Shown: positions 7,134-14,874 of the stretch, piece after piece | How the letters are laid out: every line of letters begins with the position of its first letter | Numbering within the stretch: position 1 is the stretch's first letter | Origin: Gemmatimonadota bacterium | GTDB lineage: Bacteria > Gemmatimonadota > Gemmatimonadetes > Longimicrobiales > Gaopeijiaceae | Length of the DNA stretch: 17,006 nt | Assembly (NCBI GenBank): GCA_030618065.1 | Contig: JAUXEE010000015.1 | Span: forward strand, 1-17,006 | Reading direction: 5' to 3' | Notes under the pieces: model-generated | Databases searched by the model: none | What the model was told of the DNA's origin: nothing | What the model saw: only the letters and a program-made list of their open reading frames with translations | Made by a program: the position numbers and the translations under genes

Positions 7134-7976
7134 TTAACTCAGAGCCCCTTGGATATTCCCAAGGAGCAGCCGGAGCCCGATCAGGAGAAACACAAAACCG
7201 AAAAGAACCTTCAGGGCTCGTGGGTTCAATCTCTGATTGAGTTTAACCCCGAACCGGGCCGTAAGAACTGCCCCCGGGAGGAGAGCGAGACCCGCGGGGA
7301 GAAAGATGTACCCTGCGGAGCCAGGAGGAAGCTCCGGATGCCCCCACCCGTTGAGGGCATAGGTAAGGGCTGCGGTCAGAGCCGAGAAGACCACGATTCC
7401 AAGGGATGTGGCAGCCACTTTCTTCACATCCAACCGAACCAGGTAGATGAGAAGAGGGATGGCCACGATCCCACCACCTACCCCCAGGAGGGCGGTGATG
7501 AATCCAATCAGGATTCCTCCCGCCACAGCGAAGGCCAGGCCCTTGTTGCCTCCGTCACCGCCTCGCCCTTCCCAGCGGGAAGCGATGAGCAAGTTCAAAC
7601 CACTGACGAAAAGGAAAGCTCCAAAGCCCGCCTTCAAAAGCTCGGGTTGAAGACGAACCGCCACTTGGACTCCTCCCATGGCAGCTACGACCGCGGCGCC
7701 GGCCATGGGTAGGGCGACCCTCCAAGCCACCAGCTTCGAGCGATGGTACGCCAGGATCCCAGCTACGGCTGTGGGTACGATGACAAAGAGGCTCGTGGCA
7801 TGAGCTACTACGGCATGGTACACCGGCGGGATGGAGATTCCGCTCCACTCCGGGTGGGCGAAGAGGACATAGAGGAGGGGAACCATGACGATCCCCCCTC
7901 CTACACCAACCAACCCCGACACCACCCCCACTACTCCCCCATAGAGGAGGGTGAGGGCGAGAGCCAACAGGCTCAT
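7134..7976 (-). CDS. TauE/SafE family membrane permease
   Basis: Integral inner-membrane protein of 280 residues in the sulfite exporter TauE/SafE (DUF81) family, which exports small organosulfur or sulfite-like anions. Two homologous halves each start with a hydrophobic helix and a GVGGG signature: SGLVGVGGGIVMVPLL (20-35) and TALLGVGGGIVAIPLL (161-176). About eight hydrophobic segments can be traced, with a Gly/charged loop near 134-146 between the halves. ATG 7976 lies 3 bp after the stop of the upstream S41 protease gene, so the two are probably cotranscribed. There is no clear Shine-Dalgarno. No sulfur-metabolism gene is in the window, so the transported substrate cannot be inferred. Confidence 0.9.
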   Translation of the reverse strand: MSLLALALTLLYGGVVGVVSGLVGVGGGIVMVPLLYVLFAHPEWSGISIPPVYHAVVAHATSLFVIVPTAVAGILAYHRSKLVAWRVALPMAGAAVVAAMGGVQVAVRLQPELLKAGFGAFLFVSGLNLLIASRWEGRGGDGGNKGLAFAVAGGILIGFITALLGVGGGIVAIPLLIYLVRLDVKKVAATSLGIVVFSALTAALTYALNGWGHPELPPGSAGYIFLPAGLALLPGAVLTARFGVKLNQRLNPRALKVLFGFVFLLIGLRLLLGNIQGALS

Positions 7977-7979
7977 TTG

Positions 7980-9659
7980 CTAGGAACCGGCCGTTACCAT
8001 CGGGTCGTTCTCTTCCCCCTGGGTCTCGGGGAGGGGCACCCAGTCGGAGAAGGCGGGGTCGGTGGCCAGCTCCAGGAGCTCACCGGTTGACGTCGATCCT
8101 TCAAGAAGGTGAAGGGCCCGTTGGAGCGCGCGGTCCTGGAAAACCATCCTCCGGAACTCCCCCACATCCCCCCAGGCTTTCAGGGCGATCTCACGTTCCA
8201 CCTGAAATCGGATGAATCGTTCGGCGGCTTCGAAGGCTGCTGGAGTCAGTTCCACCTCGGAAATGGCCAGGTGGGCTTGGATCTCCTGGAGATCGGTCCG
8301 GCTCAGGTTGAAAGCCGGGTCCAGATCAGGATGCTCCTGAAGGTACTCTACGGCGTAGTTGAAAACGGCCGTGACAAAACTCCCGGCGCTACGATCCAGT
8401 TCCCTGAGGGCCTCCATCTCCGAGGAGGAAAGGGTGTCTGCCATCACCAGAACATCGGGGACGATACCGCCTCCACCCAGAACCGTCCGTCCCCCTTCTG
8501 TCGTGAAAACCGGCTTCGTAACGGTATCCGGGAGGGTGGCCAAAACCCCCGTGAGGGTCAGAGCGCTCCTCTCCATAGCCAGGATCTGATCTTCCCGGTC
8601 CTTGTGGATGGAGCGCCCCAGGGGGGTATACCACCGGGCTGTCGTCAGGCGCAGGATGTTGCCGCCTGTCAGGGGGAAGAGGGTCTGGACGGAGCCCTTC
8701 CCAAAGGTGGGGGCTCCAACAACCAGGGCCCTGTCATGGTCCTGAAGAGCTCCGGCGATGATCTCAGAGGCGCTGGCGCTCCGTTCGTCCACGAGAGCCA
8801 CTACTCTCAGATCCGGGAAGGGCTGCCCCTGGAAGGCGGAGAACGTCTTGCTCTGGCCCGGGGCTCGGCCCCTGGTTTCCACCACGACTTGTTCCGGGTC
8901 AAGGAAGAAGTCCGTGATGGCGATCCCTTGATCCAGGAGCCCGCCCGTGTTCCCCCGGAGATCGAGAATCAACTCCTCGATTCCTTCGGCCATGAGGGAG
9001 TCCACGGCCCTCTTTACTTCCTCGAAGGAGGTTTCGCTGAAAGACTGGAGGGGCAGGTACCCGATCCCATCCTCCAGCTCGATGACGAAGGGGACGGATC
9101 GAAGCTGAATCGTGGCCCGTTCGATGGTAAAGGGAATCGGTACGTCCACCCCCGGCCGTCTGACTTTCACGGAAACCGCGGTGCCTGGACGGCCCCGGAG
9201 GGCTCCCACCACATCGTCGGAATTCCACCCTTCGACGGATTGATTCTCCACCTCCACGATCTGATCTCCTGCCCGGACTCCGGCCCGAGTCCCCGGCGTG
9301 CCAGGCAGTGGAGTCACCACGGTCACCCAACCTTCTCTGGGGATCACCTCGAGGCCCACGCCCCCGTATTCACCCTCCATGCGAATCCGGAAGTCATCCG
9401 CCGTCGATGCCGGCATGAAGGAGGTGTTGGGATCTCCAAGCTCTTGGAGAACACCCTGGATGGCCGACTGATAGAGGTCCTCCCGGTCGACGGGGTCCAC
9501 GAAGCTACTCAGCACATGGCTCATCACTTCCTCGAAGAGCCGGACCTGGAAATAGACGTTCTTCTCCTGGCTGACCCCTTTCTGGAGGAACCAACCGCCC
9601 GTCAGGACGGCCGTGAGGAGGACCAGCCCAGGAGCAACAATAGTCGAGAACCTTTTCAT
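7980..9659 (-). CDS. S41 C-terminal processing peptidase (CtpA/Prc type)
   Basis: Secreted or membrane-anchored serine protease with a Ser-Lys dyad, 559 residues from ATG 9659. A hydrophobic N-terminal signal or anchor (about 7-26) is followed by a PDZ domain (about 96-183, from EYGGVGLEV to ERATI) that gates substrate access. The S41 core includes LILDLRGNTGGLL, then SASASEIIAGALQD with the predicted nucleophile S296, and FGKGSVQ with K321 and Q325, spaced as in Prc/CtpB. An Ala/Glu-rich C-terminal region of about 170 residues follows the core; its role is unknown. I chose 9659 because GGAG lies 5 nt upstream and the signal sequence begins there. The open frame extends to 9788 inside tmk. 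It is 13 bp after tmk and just before the TauE-like gene. Confidence 0.93.
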   Translation of the reverse strand: MKRFSTIVAPGLVLLTAVLTGGWFLQKGVSQEKNVYFQVRLFEEVMSHVLSSFVDPVDREDLYQSAIQGVLQELGDPNTSFMPASTADDFRIRMEGEYGGVGLEVIPREGWVTVVTPLPGTPGTRAGVRAGDQIVEVENQSVEGWNSDDVVGALRGRPGTAVSVKVRRPGVDVPIPFTIERATIQLRSVPFVIELEDGIGYLPLQSFSETSFEEVKRAVDSLMAEGIEELILDLRGNTGGLLDQGIAITDFFLDPEQVVVETRGRAPGQSKTFSAFQGQPFPDLRVVALVDERSASASEIIAGALQDHDRALVVGAPTFGKGSVQTLFPLTGGNILRLTTARWYTPLGRSIHKDREDQILAMERSALTLTGVLATLPDTVTKPVFTTEGGRTVLGGGGIVPDVLVMADTLSSSEMEALRELDRSAGSFVTAVFNYAVEYLQEHPDLDPAFNLSRTDLQEIQAHLAISEVELTPAAFEAAERFIRFQVEREIALKAWGDVGEFRRMVFQDRALQRALHLLEGSTSTGELLELATDPAFSDWVPLPETQGEENDPMVTAGS

Positions 9660-9672
9660 GACGCTCCGTACA

Positions 9673-10347
9673 TTATGGGGACCGGGAACCGGTCCCTCTT
9701 TTGCTAAACCCTTTGACAGAAAAGGTTTCTGGAAAGTCTTCCTGCAAGATCCGCCGGAGGGAGTCCTGAACCTCCGCCGGGCTTCCATGGGCTGCGACCA
9801 GCCGAGCCGTGGGCACCTCTTTCACAAGGGTTCTGTAACCCTCTCGGACCCGTGAGAGAAAGGAGGCCCCCTCTCGTTCAATCCGGTCCCCGCCGCCGAC
9901 TCCACCCTTCCTTTCCAACCCGGCCTCCACCGGAAGGTCCAGGACCAGATAGAGGTCGGGTCTCACTCCCCCCGTAGCCATCTCATTGGCTCTCCTCACC
10001 CGGTCCAGATCGAGGCCCCGACCATACCCCTGGTAGGCGAAGGTGGAGAGGTCGAATCGATCGGCCAGCACGACTTGCCCATCCTCCAGGGCGGGCCGGA
10101 CCACATCTCGAACGAATGCGGCTCGGGCCCCGAGGATCAGGAAAAGCTCGGTCTCCGGGGGCATGGTGAGATCCCCCCGGTCCAGGACCACCCTCCGGAT
10201 GGCCTCCCCCACCGGGGTCCCCCCGGGTTCCCTGGCCACTGTATGAGGGAGGCCCAGGCTCTCGAACCATGCTGACAACAGGCTTGCCTGGGTGCTTTTT
10301 CCGGCGCCCTCCACCCCCTCCAGCACGATGAAGAGACCGTTCCTCAA
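9673..10347 (-). CDS. tmk: Thymidylate kinase (dTMP kinase)
   Basis: Phosphorylates dTMP to dTDP with ATP, in the cytoplasm. It has 224 residues. The P-loop GVEGAGKST is at 11-19, the substrate motif REPGGTP at 39-45, DRF at 96-98 and TFAYQGYGRG at 102-111. A short lid follows (GDRIEREGASFLSRVREGY). The start is TTG 10347, overlapping the ino1 stop as TTGA and preceded 4-5 nt upstream by GGGAGG, so a rare start codon is well supported. The last codons form a GC-rich hairpin (9678-9696) just before the S41 gene. The tail of about 20 residues after EDFPETF looks unconserved. Confidence 0.96.
   Translation of the reverse strand: MRNGLFIVLEGVEGAGKSTQASLLSAWFESLGLPHTVAREPGGTPVGEAIRRVVLDRGDLTMPPETELFLILGARAAFVRDVVRPALEDGQVVLADRFDLSTFAYQGYGRGLDLDRVRRANEMATGGVRPDLYLVLDLPVEAGLERKGGVGGGDRIEREGASFLSRVREGYRTLVKEVPTARLVAAHGSPAEVQDSLRRILQEDFPETFSVKGFSKRGTGSRSP
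9678..9696 (-). other. Intercistronic hairpin at the tmk 3' end / S41 gene leader
   Basis: Perfect 8-bp inverted repeat GGGACCGG / CCGGTCCC with a 3-nt loop, lying in the last tmk codons, 2 nt before the stop codon and about 18 nt before the S41 start. On the minus strand no T-tract follows, so it is not a standard terminator. It could modulate mRNA stability or translation of the S41 gene. Confidence 0.6.
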
Positions 10348-11666
10348 AGAACCTCCCTGTCATAATATTCAATCCCCAGATGGGTGATGAGATCCTCACC
10401 CATCATCCAACGAAGGGTATTCTTCAACTTCCGATGCTGGATGAAGAGGTCATGTTCCGGGTAGAGGCCCTCTCCCGTTTGAGGGCTCTTGAAGTAGAAG
10501 GAGAGCCACTCCTGAATCCCCGACATCCCTGACCGCATGGCCAGGTCCATGAAAAGGGCCAGATCAAGGACAATGGGCGCAGCCAGAATGGAGTCCCTAC
10601 AGAGGAAGTCCACCTTGATCTGCATCGGATACCCCATCCACCCAAAGATATCCAGGTTGTCCCAACCCTCCTTGTTGTCACCTCTGGGAGGGTAATAATT
10701 GATCCGAACCTTGTGGTACATCTCCCCGTAGAGTTCGGGGTAGAGATCGGATTGGAGGATGTGCTCCAGGGCCCCCAGCTTCGACTCTTCCTTGGTCTTG
10801 AAGGATTCGGGATCATCCAACACCTCTCCATCCCGGTTCCCCAGGATGTTCGTGCTGAACCATCCGTGCAAACCCAGCATCCGGGCCTTCAACCCCGGCG
10901 CCAGAATGGTCTTGATCAGGGTCTGGCCGGTCTTGAAGTCTTTTCCGCCAATAGGAACGCCCCTCTCGACGGCCAGCGCCTCCAGCGCCGGAAAATCCGC
11001 TGAGAGGTTCGGGGCCCCGTTGGCATAGGGCACTCCCTCCATGAGGGCGGCATAGGCGTAGAGCATGCTGGGAGCGATGGAGGGGTCGTTTTCCTCCATA
11101 GCCTTCTCGAAAGCCTCCAGGGTTTCATGGGTCGGCCCCGGCCGGAGAAAGATCTCTGTGGAGCCGCACCAGATCATGACCAAGCGGTCGCAACCCCTCT
11201 CTTCGCGGAAGCGGCGAATGTCCGCCCGAAGGGCTTCGGCAAGCTCCCGCTTGTTCGACGCCATCTTCTTATTGGGCCCATCCAGCTTCTTCACGTACTT
11301 CGGATCGAAGACCGCCGGCATGGGCTGGATGGCACCCAGGAAGTCCGCGATGGGATCCAGGTGGGAACGCTCCAGAACCCCAGCGTTCAACGCACTCTTG
11401 AAGGCGTCGTCCGGAATGGGATCCCAACCGCCGAAGACCAGTTGATCCAAGCCGGCCAGAGGTACGAAATCCTTGATCCGGGGATTCCTATCATCTGTCC
11501 TCTTACCCAACCGAATCATGTTCATCTGGGTGAGACTCCCAATGGGTCTGGCCAACCCCTGCCGAACCGCTTCAACACCCGCAATAAAGGTGGTCGCCAC
11601 CGCTCCCATGCCAGGGAGCAGGATCCCCAGGCGGCCTTCCGATCCCTTAATCTCAGGACGTTTCAT
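10344..11666 (-). CDS. ino1: myo-Inositol-3-phosphate synthase (Bacteroides-like type)
   Basis: NAD-dependent conversion of glucose-6-phosphate to inositol-3-phosphate, the committed step of inositol synthesis. It has 440 residues. The Rossmann start LGILLPGMGAVATTFIAG (13-30) is followed by IGSLTQ, VFGGWD (77-82), IWCGSTEIF, SPSM-like PSMLYAYAA (199-207), and the active-site block GGKDFKTGQT (240-249). NGWFSTN-like GWFSTNILGNRDGEVL and the late block INYYPPRGDNKEGWDN complete the family pattern. From memory these late blocks closely match the Bacteroides BT_1526 type; I could not align them. ATG 11666 has an AGGAAAGGA stretch upstream. A phosphatidyltransferase of the PI-phosphate synthase family lies 47 bp upstream, and tmk overlaps the stop. 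This pairing points to inositol lipid synthesis over osmolyte synthesis. Confidence 0.95.
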   Translation of the reverse strand: MKRPEIKGSEGRLGILLPGMGAVATTFIAGVEAVRQGLARPIGSLTQMNMIRLGKRTDDRNPRIKDFVPLAGLDQLVFGGWDPIPDDAFKSALNAGVLERSHLDPIADFLGAIQPMPAVFDPKYVKKLDGPNKKMASNKRELAEALRADIRRFREERGCDRLVMIWCGSTEIFLRPGPTHETLEAFEKAMEENDPSIAPSMLYAYAALMEGVPYANGAPNLSADFPALEALAVERGVPIGGKDFKTGQTLIKTILAPGLKARMLGLHGWFSTNILGNRDGEVLDDPESFKTKEESKLGALEHILQSDLYPELYGEMYHKVRINYYPPRGDNKEGWDNLDIFGWMGYPMQIKVDFLCRDSILAAPIVLDLALFMDLAMRSGMSGIQEWLSFYFKSPQTGEGLYPEHDLFIQHRKLKNTLRWMMGEDLITHLGIEYYDREVL

Positions 11667-11689
11667 GATCAGTATTTTCCTTTCCTCGT

Positions 11690-11707
11690 ACCGGAAATCG
11701 TTCCGGT
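11690..11707 (-). promoter_or_regulatory. Perfect dyad / hairpin in the pgsA-ino1 gap
   Basis: ACCGGAA and TTCCGGT form a 7-bp perfect inverted repeat with a 4-nt spacer, 24-41 bp upstream of the ino1 ATG. No T-tract follows. It could be an operator for a dimeric regulator or an RNA hairpin that adjusts ino1 expression relative to the upstream gene. I see no second copy in the window. Confidence 0.5.
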
Positions 11708-11713
11708 CGCAGT

Positions 11714-12346
11714 TTACTCCAATGGGACACCCTTCCCATGCTGGTAGACCCAGACGATTCGTTGAATGGCGGTGAGATTCGTCAAGACCGCCACGACGAT
11801 GATGATCAAATCAAGGGCCAGACCATCCCAGGCAAGCCCGAAGACGGCCGAACCCAGGCCTAAAAGGACCACCCTCTCGGCCCTTTCCATGAGGCCCACC
11901 TTACAGTCCAACCCCAGGCTTTCGGCCTTGGCCCGAGTATAGCTCACCATGAGAGATCCCCCCAGAGCCATGAGAATGACGTAGACCATGGCCACATCTT
12001 CCACATCAGCTCGGAAGGTGTTGTAGAGGGAGGCGAGGCCCACGAACACGACGACCTCGCTGAGTCGATCAAGGGTGGAATCGTAGAAGGCTCCGAATTT
12101 GGATTCGAGGCCGCTTTCCCGAGCCACTCGGCCGTCGAAGATGTCGATCACCCCCCCGAAAAGGACCAAAACGCCCGCAGTCCGTACATGATCCTGATGG
12201 TAGAAAAGCCCGGCCACCAGTGTCACCACGAACCCTGCGGTGGAAATGGCGTTGGGGTGGATCCTCAGGCGTATGAGCCACCGCACCACCGGATCGATGA
12301 TCCGGTACACCGGCTCACGCAAGATTTTGAGACCCTTCTCGACCAT
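11714..12346 (-). CDS. CDP-alcohol phosphatidyltransferase, probable phosphatidylinositol-phosphate synthase
   Basis: Membrane enzyme of 210 residues that transfers a phosphatidyl group from a CDP-lipid to an alcohol. The complete family signature DxxDGxxAR-x8-GxxxDxxxD is present: D68, D71, G72, A75, R76, G85, D89 and D93 (DIFDGRVAR to DSTLD). About five or six hydrophobic helices follow, and SYTRAKAESLGLDCKVG then ERAERVVLLG resembles the block in PI-phosphate and archaetidylinositol-phosphate synthases. The adjacent ino1 makes inositol phosphate the likely acceptor, giving phosphatidylinositol phosphate; this is inference. A dedicated PIP phosphatase is not in the window. ATG 12346 has GAGGG about 9 nt upstream. 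It lies 11 bp after ylbF. PgsA (glycerophosphate acceptor) is the main alternative. Confidence 0.85.
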   Translation of the reverse strand: MVEKGLKILREPVYRIIDPVVRWLIRLRIHPNAISTAGFVVTLVAGLFYHQDHVRTAGVLVLFGGVIDIFDGRVARESGLESKFGAFYDSTLDRLSEVVVFVGLASLYNTFRADVEDVAMVYVILMALGGSLMVSYTRAKAESLGLDCKVGLMERAERVVLLGLGSAVFGLAWDGLALDLIIIVVAVLTNLTAIQRIVWVYQHGKGVPLE

Positions 12347-12357
12347 GTCTGGGACCC

Positions 12358-12714
12358 TCAGGTAAGGATGATCCGGCTTTCCGCCCCCTTTTGAATCCCC
12401 TGGTGAATGGTCTGGTTCACCTTGGCTACCACCTTATCGAAGTTGGCTTGGGCCGAAACCAGACGTTGGTACGAGGCGTTGGCCTGGAGGTGGGAGAAGA
12501 AACCTTCGTACTCCCTACCCTGCTCTTCCGTCGGCTCCTCACCCTGCTGAAGCCGGCTTTGCATGGCCTGCTCCAACTCCTGGATCTGACTTTGGAGCTC
12601 CGCAAGCTCCCTGTCATCACCCGAGGCCGCGATGGCTTTCCGAAGAGCTTGGTATTCATCGGTGCGCGCCAGAGACTGCCCCAGCCGCTCCGCCATCTCC
12701 ATGATCTCTTGCAT
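12358..12714 (-). CDS. YlbF/YmcA family protein
   Basis: Small helical protein of 118 residues. The sequence has the family pattern: EIMEMAERLGQSLARTDEYQALRKA at the N-terminus, a predicted coiled coil (LAELQSQIQELEQAMQSRL), QGEEPTEEQ, and a conserved end with SAQANFDKVVAKVNQTI. In Bacillus subtilis YlbF works with YmcA and YaaT, binding RNase Y and affecting mRNA processing, competence, sporulation and biofilm formation. Whether that applies in this apparently diderm organism is unknown. I chose ATG 12714, with AAGGG about 5 nt upstream, over the adjacent in-frame GTG 12717. It sits between prmC (43-bp gap) and the phosphatidyltransferase (11-bp gap), probably in one operon. No ymcA or yaaT is visible nearby. 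Confidence 0.85.
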   Translation of the reverse strand: MQEIMEMAERLGQSLARTDEYQALRKAIAASGDDRELAELQSQIQELEQAMQSRLQQGEEPTEEQGREYEGFFSHLQANASYQRLVSAQANFDKVVAKVNQTIHQGIQKGAESRIILT

Positions 12715-12757
12715 CACTACCCTTTCATGTGAAACGCTTTCTAAGATCCGCCAAATC

Positions 12758-13672
12758 CTACCCGGAGACCACCCCCAAGGCCACTCTCCCCCGCCCGGTC
12801 AGGTCGGGCCGGATCGACACCTCTCGGAAAGCCCCCGTGTCTTCCATGGCCCGGACCACCTCGATCCCCTGGCCGTCACCCACCTCCGTCGCGAGAAGCC
12901 CTCCTGCCCTGAGAAAAGACGGAGCGCCCCTCACAAGGGGGAGGAGAATATCCAACCCTTGGGGACCGGCGAACAGAGCCTCCGACGGTTCCCAATCCCG
13001 GACTTCAGCCTGGAGGGAGCCTCGCTCCCCCTCGGGTACATAGGGAGGGTTGGACATGACCACGTCGAACCGCTCCCCCTCCTGGAGGGGCTCGAAGAGG
13101 GAGCCCTCCCTGAACTCGATCCTTTCGGCCAAGCCATGGGAGAGGGCATTCTCCCGGGCCAGATCCAGGGCGTCCCTGGAGGAATCGGTCCCGACCAGAA
13201 TCTGGAAGGGACCCTCTTTCAGGAGGGAGAGGGCAATGGCCCCGGACCCGATGCCTATGTCTACCCCGGTGAGATGGCCTCCCTGTCGGCTGGCCCAGGC
13301 CAGGATCTCCCCCACCAGGATCTCTGTCTCCGGCCGTGGAATGAGAGCCCTGGAATCTGTTCGAAGGTCGATTTCCCGGAACACGGACACCCCCAGCACA
13401 TACTGAAGTGGCTCCCGGGAAGCTCTTCTGACCAGGAGGGCCTTGAAGGCTTCCAACTCCCGTGTGTGGAGAGGCCGATCAAACTGCAGGTAGAGATCGA
13501 GGCGGCCGATGTTCAGTACTCGAGCCAGCATGAGCTCGGCGTCCAACCGGCCGCTCTCCACCCCCTTTCCCCGCAGGTACTCCCCACTCCAGCGGGTGAG
13601 GCGAATAGGAGTCCAGGATTCTCCCGGGCCAGGGGGATGACCGTCTCCGGATTCCGACCCAGACCGGATCAC
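12758..13672 (-). CDS. prmC: Peptide chain release factor N5-glutamine methyltransferase
   Basis: Methylates the glutamine of the GGQ motif in RF1 and RF2, increasing termination efficiency. It has 304 residues. The N-terminal helical recognition domain contains REPLQYVLG (86-94) and LIPRPETE (110-117). The SAM site is DIGIGSGAIAL (138-148), with isoleucine where threonine is common. The catalytic NPPY is at 208-211, followed by EPSEALFAGPQGLD. GTG 13672 overlaps the prfA stop as GTGA and is the only credible start before the conserved region; the first 20 residues look unconserved. It directly follows prfA, which encodes its substrate, the classical arrangement. Confidence 0.95.
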   Translation of the reverse strand: MIRSGSESGDGHPPGPGESWTPIRLTRWSGEYLRGKGVESGRLDAELMLARVLNIGRLDLYLQFDRPLHTRELEAFKALLVRRASREPLQYVLGVSVFREIDLRTDSRALIPRPETEILVGEILAWASRQGGHLTGVDIGIGSGAIALSLLKEGPFQILVGTDSSRDALDLARENALSHGLAERIEFREGSLFEPLQEGERFDVVMSNPPYVPEGERGSLQAEVRDWEPSEALFAGPQGLDILLPLVRGAPSFLRAGGLLATEVGDGQGIEVVRAMEDTGAFREVSIRPDLTGRGRVALGVVSG

Positions 13673-14766
13673 TCTCCGGTAGCTTCCAGTCGCTCCTCTT
13701 CCTGAGCGAGGCGGAGGGCCGAGATGATCTCATCGAGATCCCCGTCCAGCACCTCCTCCAAGCGATGCAAGGTGAGGCCGATGCGGTGATCTGTGACCCG
13801 ATTCTGGGGAAAGTTGTATGTGCGAATCTTTGCGGACCGGTCTCCGGTCCCCACCTGCAACCGGCGTTCCCGGGCCCGGCTGGCCTCCTGCTCGGCAATC
13901 TTCATGTCCAGGAGCCGACTCCGGAGCACCTTCAAGGCTTTGGCCTTGTTCTTGTGCTGGGACTTCTCGTCTTGGCAGCTCACCACCAACCCCGAAGGAA
14001 GATGCGTGATACGAACGGCTGAGTCCGTCGTGTTGACGGACTGCCCCCCGGGACCCGAGGAACGGAAGACGTCGACGCGGAGATCGGAAGGGTCGATTTT
14101 CAGATCCACTTCCTCCGCCTCGGGGAGGACTGCCACCGTGGCGGCGGAGGTGTGGATTCGCCCCGAGCTCTCCGTCTTGGGTACCCTTTGAACCCGATGG
14201 ACCCCCGACTCATAGCGAATCTGTCCGTAAACCCTTCGCCCACGAATGGAGAAGATCACCTCTTTCACCGACCCCGGGATTCCCTCGGAGAGGCTGATCA
14301 ACTCGATGGTCCAACGCTTCCGCTCGGCCAACCGCCGGTACATCCGAAAGAGATCCCCTGCGAAGAGGCCCGCCTCGTCCCCCCCGGTACCCGCCCGAAC
14401 CTCCACCACCGCCGGCCGATCCTCCAGGGGATCCTGGGGAACCAGGAACTCCCGCGCCTCTTTGGCCAGGCAGGACAGGCGCTCCTTCAGATCCTCCATC
14501 TCCTCCTGGGCCAGCTCCCTCATCTCCGGCTCGTCCGAGTCCTCGGCCAGGCCCTGAGCGGAAACATACTCTTCGTCGAGACGCTGAATCTCTCGGGCAG
14601 CCCTGACAATGGGCACCTGCTCGGAGCGCTCCCTGCCAAGAATCCGGAGGCGTTCCGGATCCCCGGCTACAACCGGATCCGAGAGCTCTTCGTCAATCTC
14701 CTCCAGGCGTGCCACGGCCTCAGCCAGGCGCTGGAGCAACCGAGGATCAACGATGGGATTCTTCAT
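13669..14766 (-). CDS. prfA: Peptide chain release factor 1
   Basis: Recognises UAA and UAG stop codons and triggers peptide release on the ribosome. It has 365 residues, the usual length. The codon-recognition tripeptide is PKT (196-198, in RVPKTESSGRIHTS), fitting the RF1 P-x-T pattern and not RF2's SPF. The catalytic GGQ is at 240-242 (SSGPGGQSVNTTDSAVR). The first ~110 residues are helical and charged, matching domain 1. QNRVTDHRIG and LDEIISALR near the end are standard. ATG 14766 has no strong Shine-Dalgarno. The gene is 108 bp downstream of rpmE and overlaps prmC by 4 bp. With no prfB in the window, its regulation cannot be judged. Confidence 0.97.
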   Translation of the reverse strand: MKNPIVDPRLLQRLAEAVARLEEIDEELSDPVVAGDPERLRILGRERSEQVPIVRAAREIQRLDEEYVSAQGLAEDSDEPEMRELAQEEMEDLKERLSCLAKEAREFLVPQDPLEDRPAVVEVRAGTGGDEAGLFAGDLFRMYRRLAERKRWTIELISLSEGIPGSVKEVIFSIRGRRVYGQIRYESGVHRVQRVPKTESSGRIHTSAATVAVLPEAEEVDLKIDPSDLRVDVFRSSGPGGQSVNTTDSAVRITHLPSGLVVSCQDEKSQHKNKAKALKVLRSRLLDMKIAEQEASRARERRLQVGTGDRSAKIRTYNFPQNRVTDHRIGLTLHRLEEVLDGDLDEIISALRLAQEEERLEATGE

Positions 14767-14843
14767 GGAGATCAGGGCTTCACCGAATCTGGCGGAAACC
14801 CCGTAGAGTACGCGAAACGTGGGAAAGATGGAGGAGCACCGCC

Positions 14844-14867
14844 GGCCGGGGGTCCCCCGCCCCGGCC
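14844..14867 (-). other. GC-rich hairpin between rpmE and prfA
   Basis: GGCCGGGG (14844-14851) and CCCCGGCC (14860-14867) form a perfect 8-bp stem with an 8-nt loop, 8 bp downstream of the rpmE stop on the minus strand. No T-tract follows, so it is not a textbook terminator. It could be a 3'-end stabiliser or partial attenuator separating abundant rpmE mRNA from prfA. Confidence 0.6.
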
Positions 14868-14874
14868 AGGGAAC

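Noticed and set aside
8109..9707. A 532-codon open frame on the plus strand
   Set aside because: It lies entirely opposite the S41 protease gene, whose catalytic motifs are clear. The translation shows no recognisable domain and long antisense frames are expected in GC-rich coding DNA.
9660..9788. N-terminal extension of the S41 protease to 9788
   Set aside because: The extension lies in tmk and would put the signal sequence 50 residues into the protein; ATG 9659 has GGAG at good spacing.
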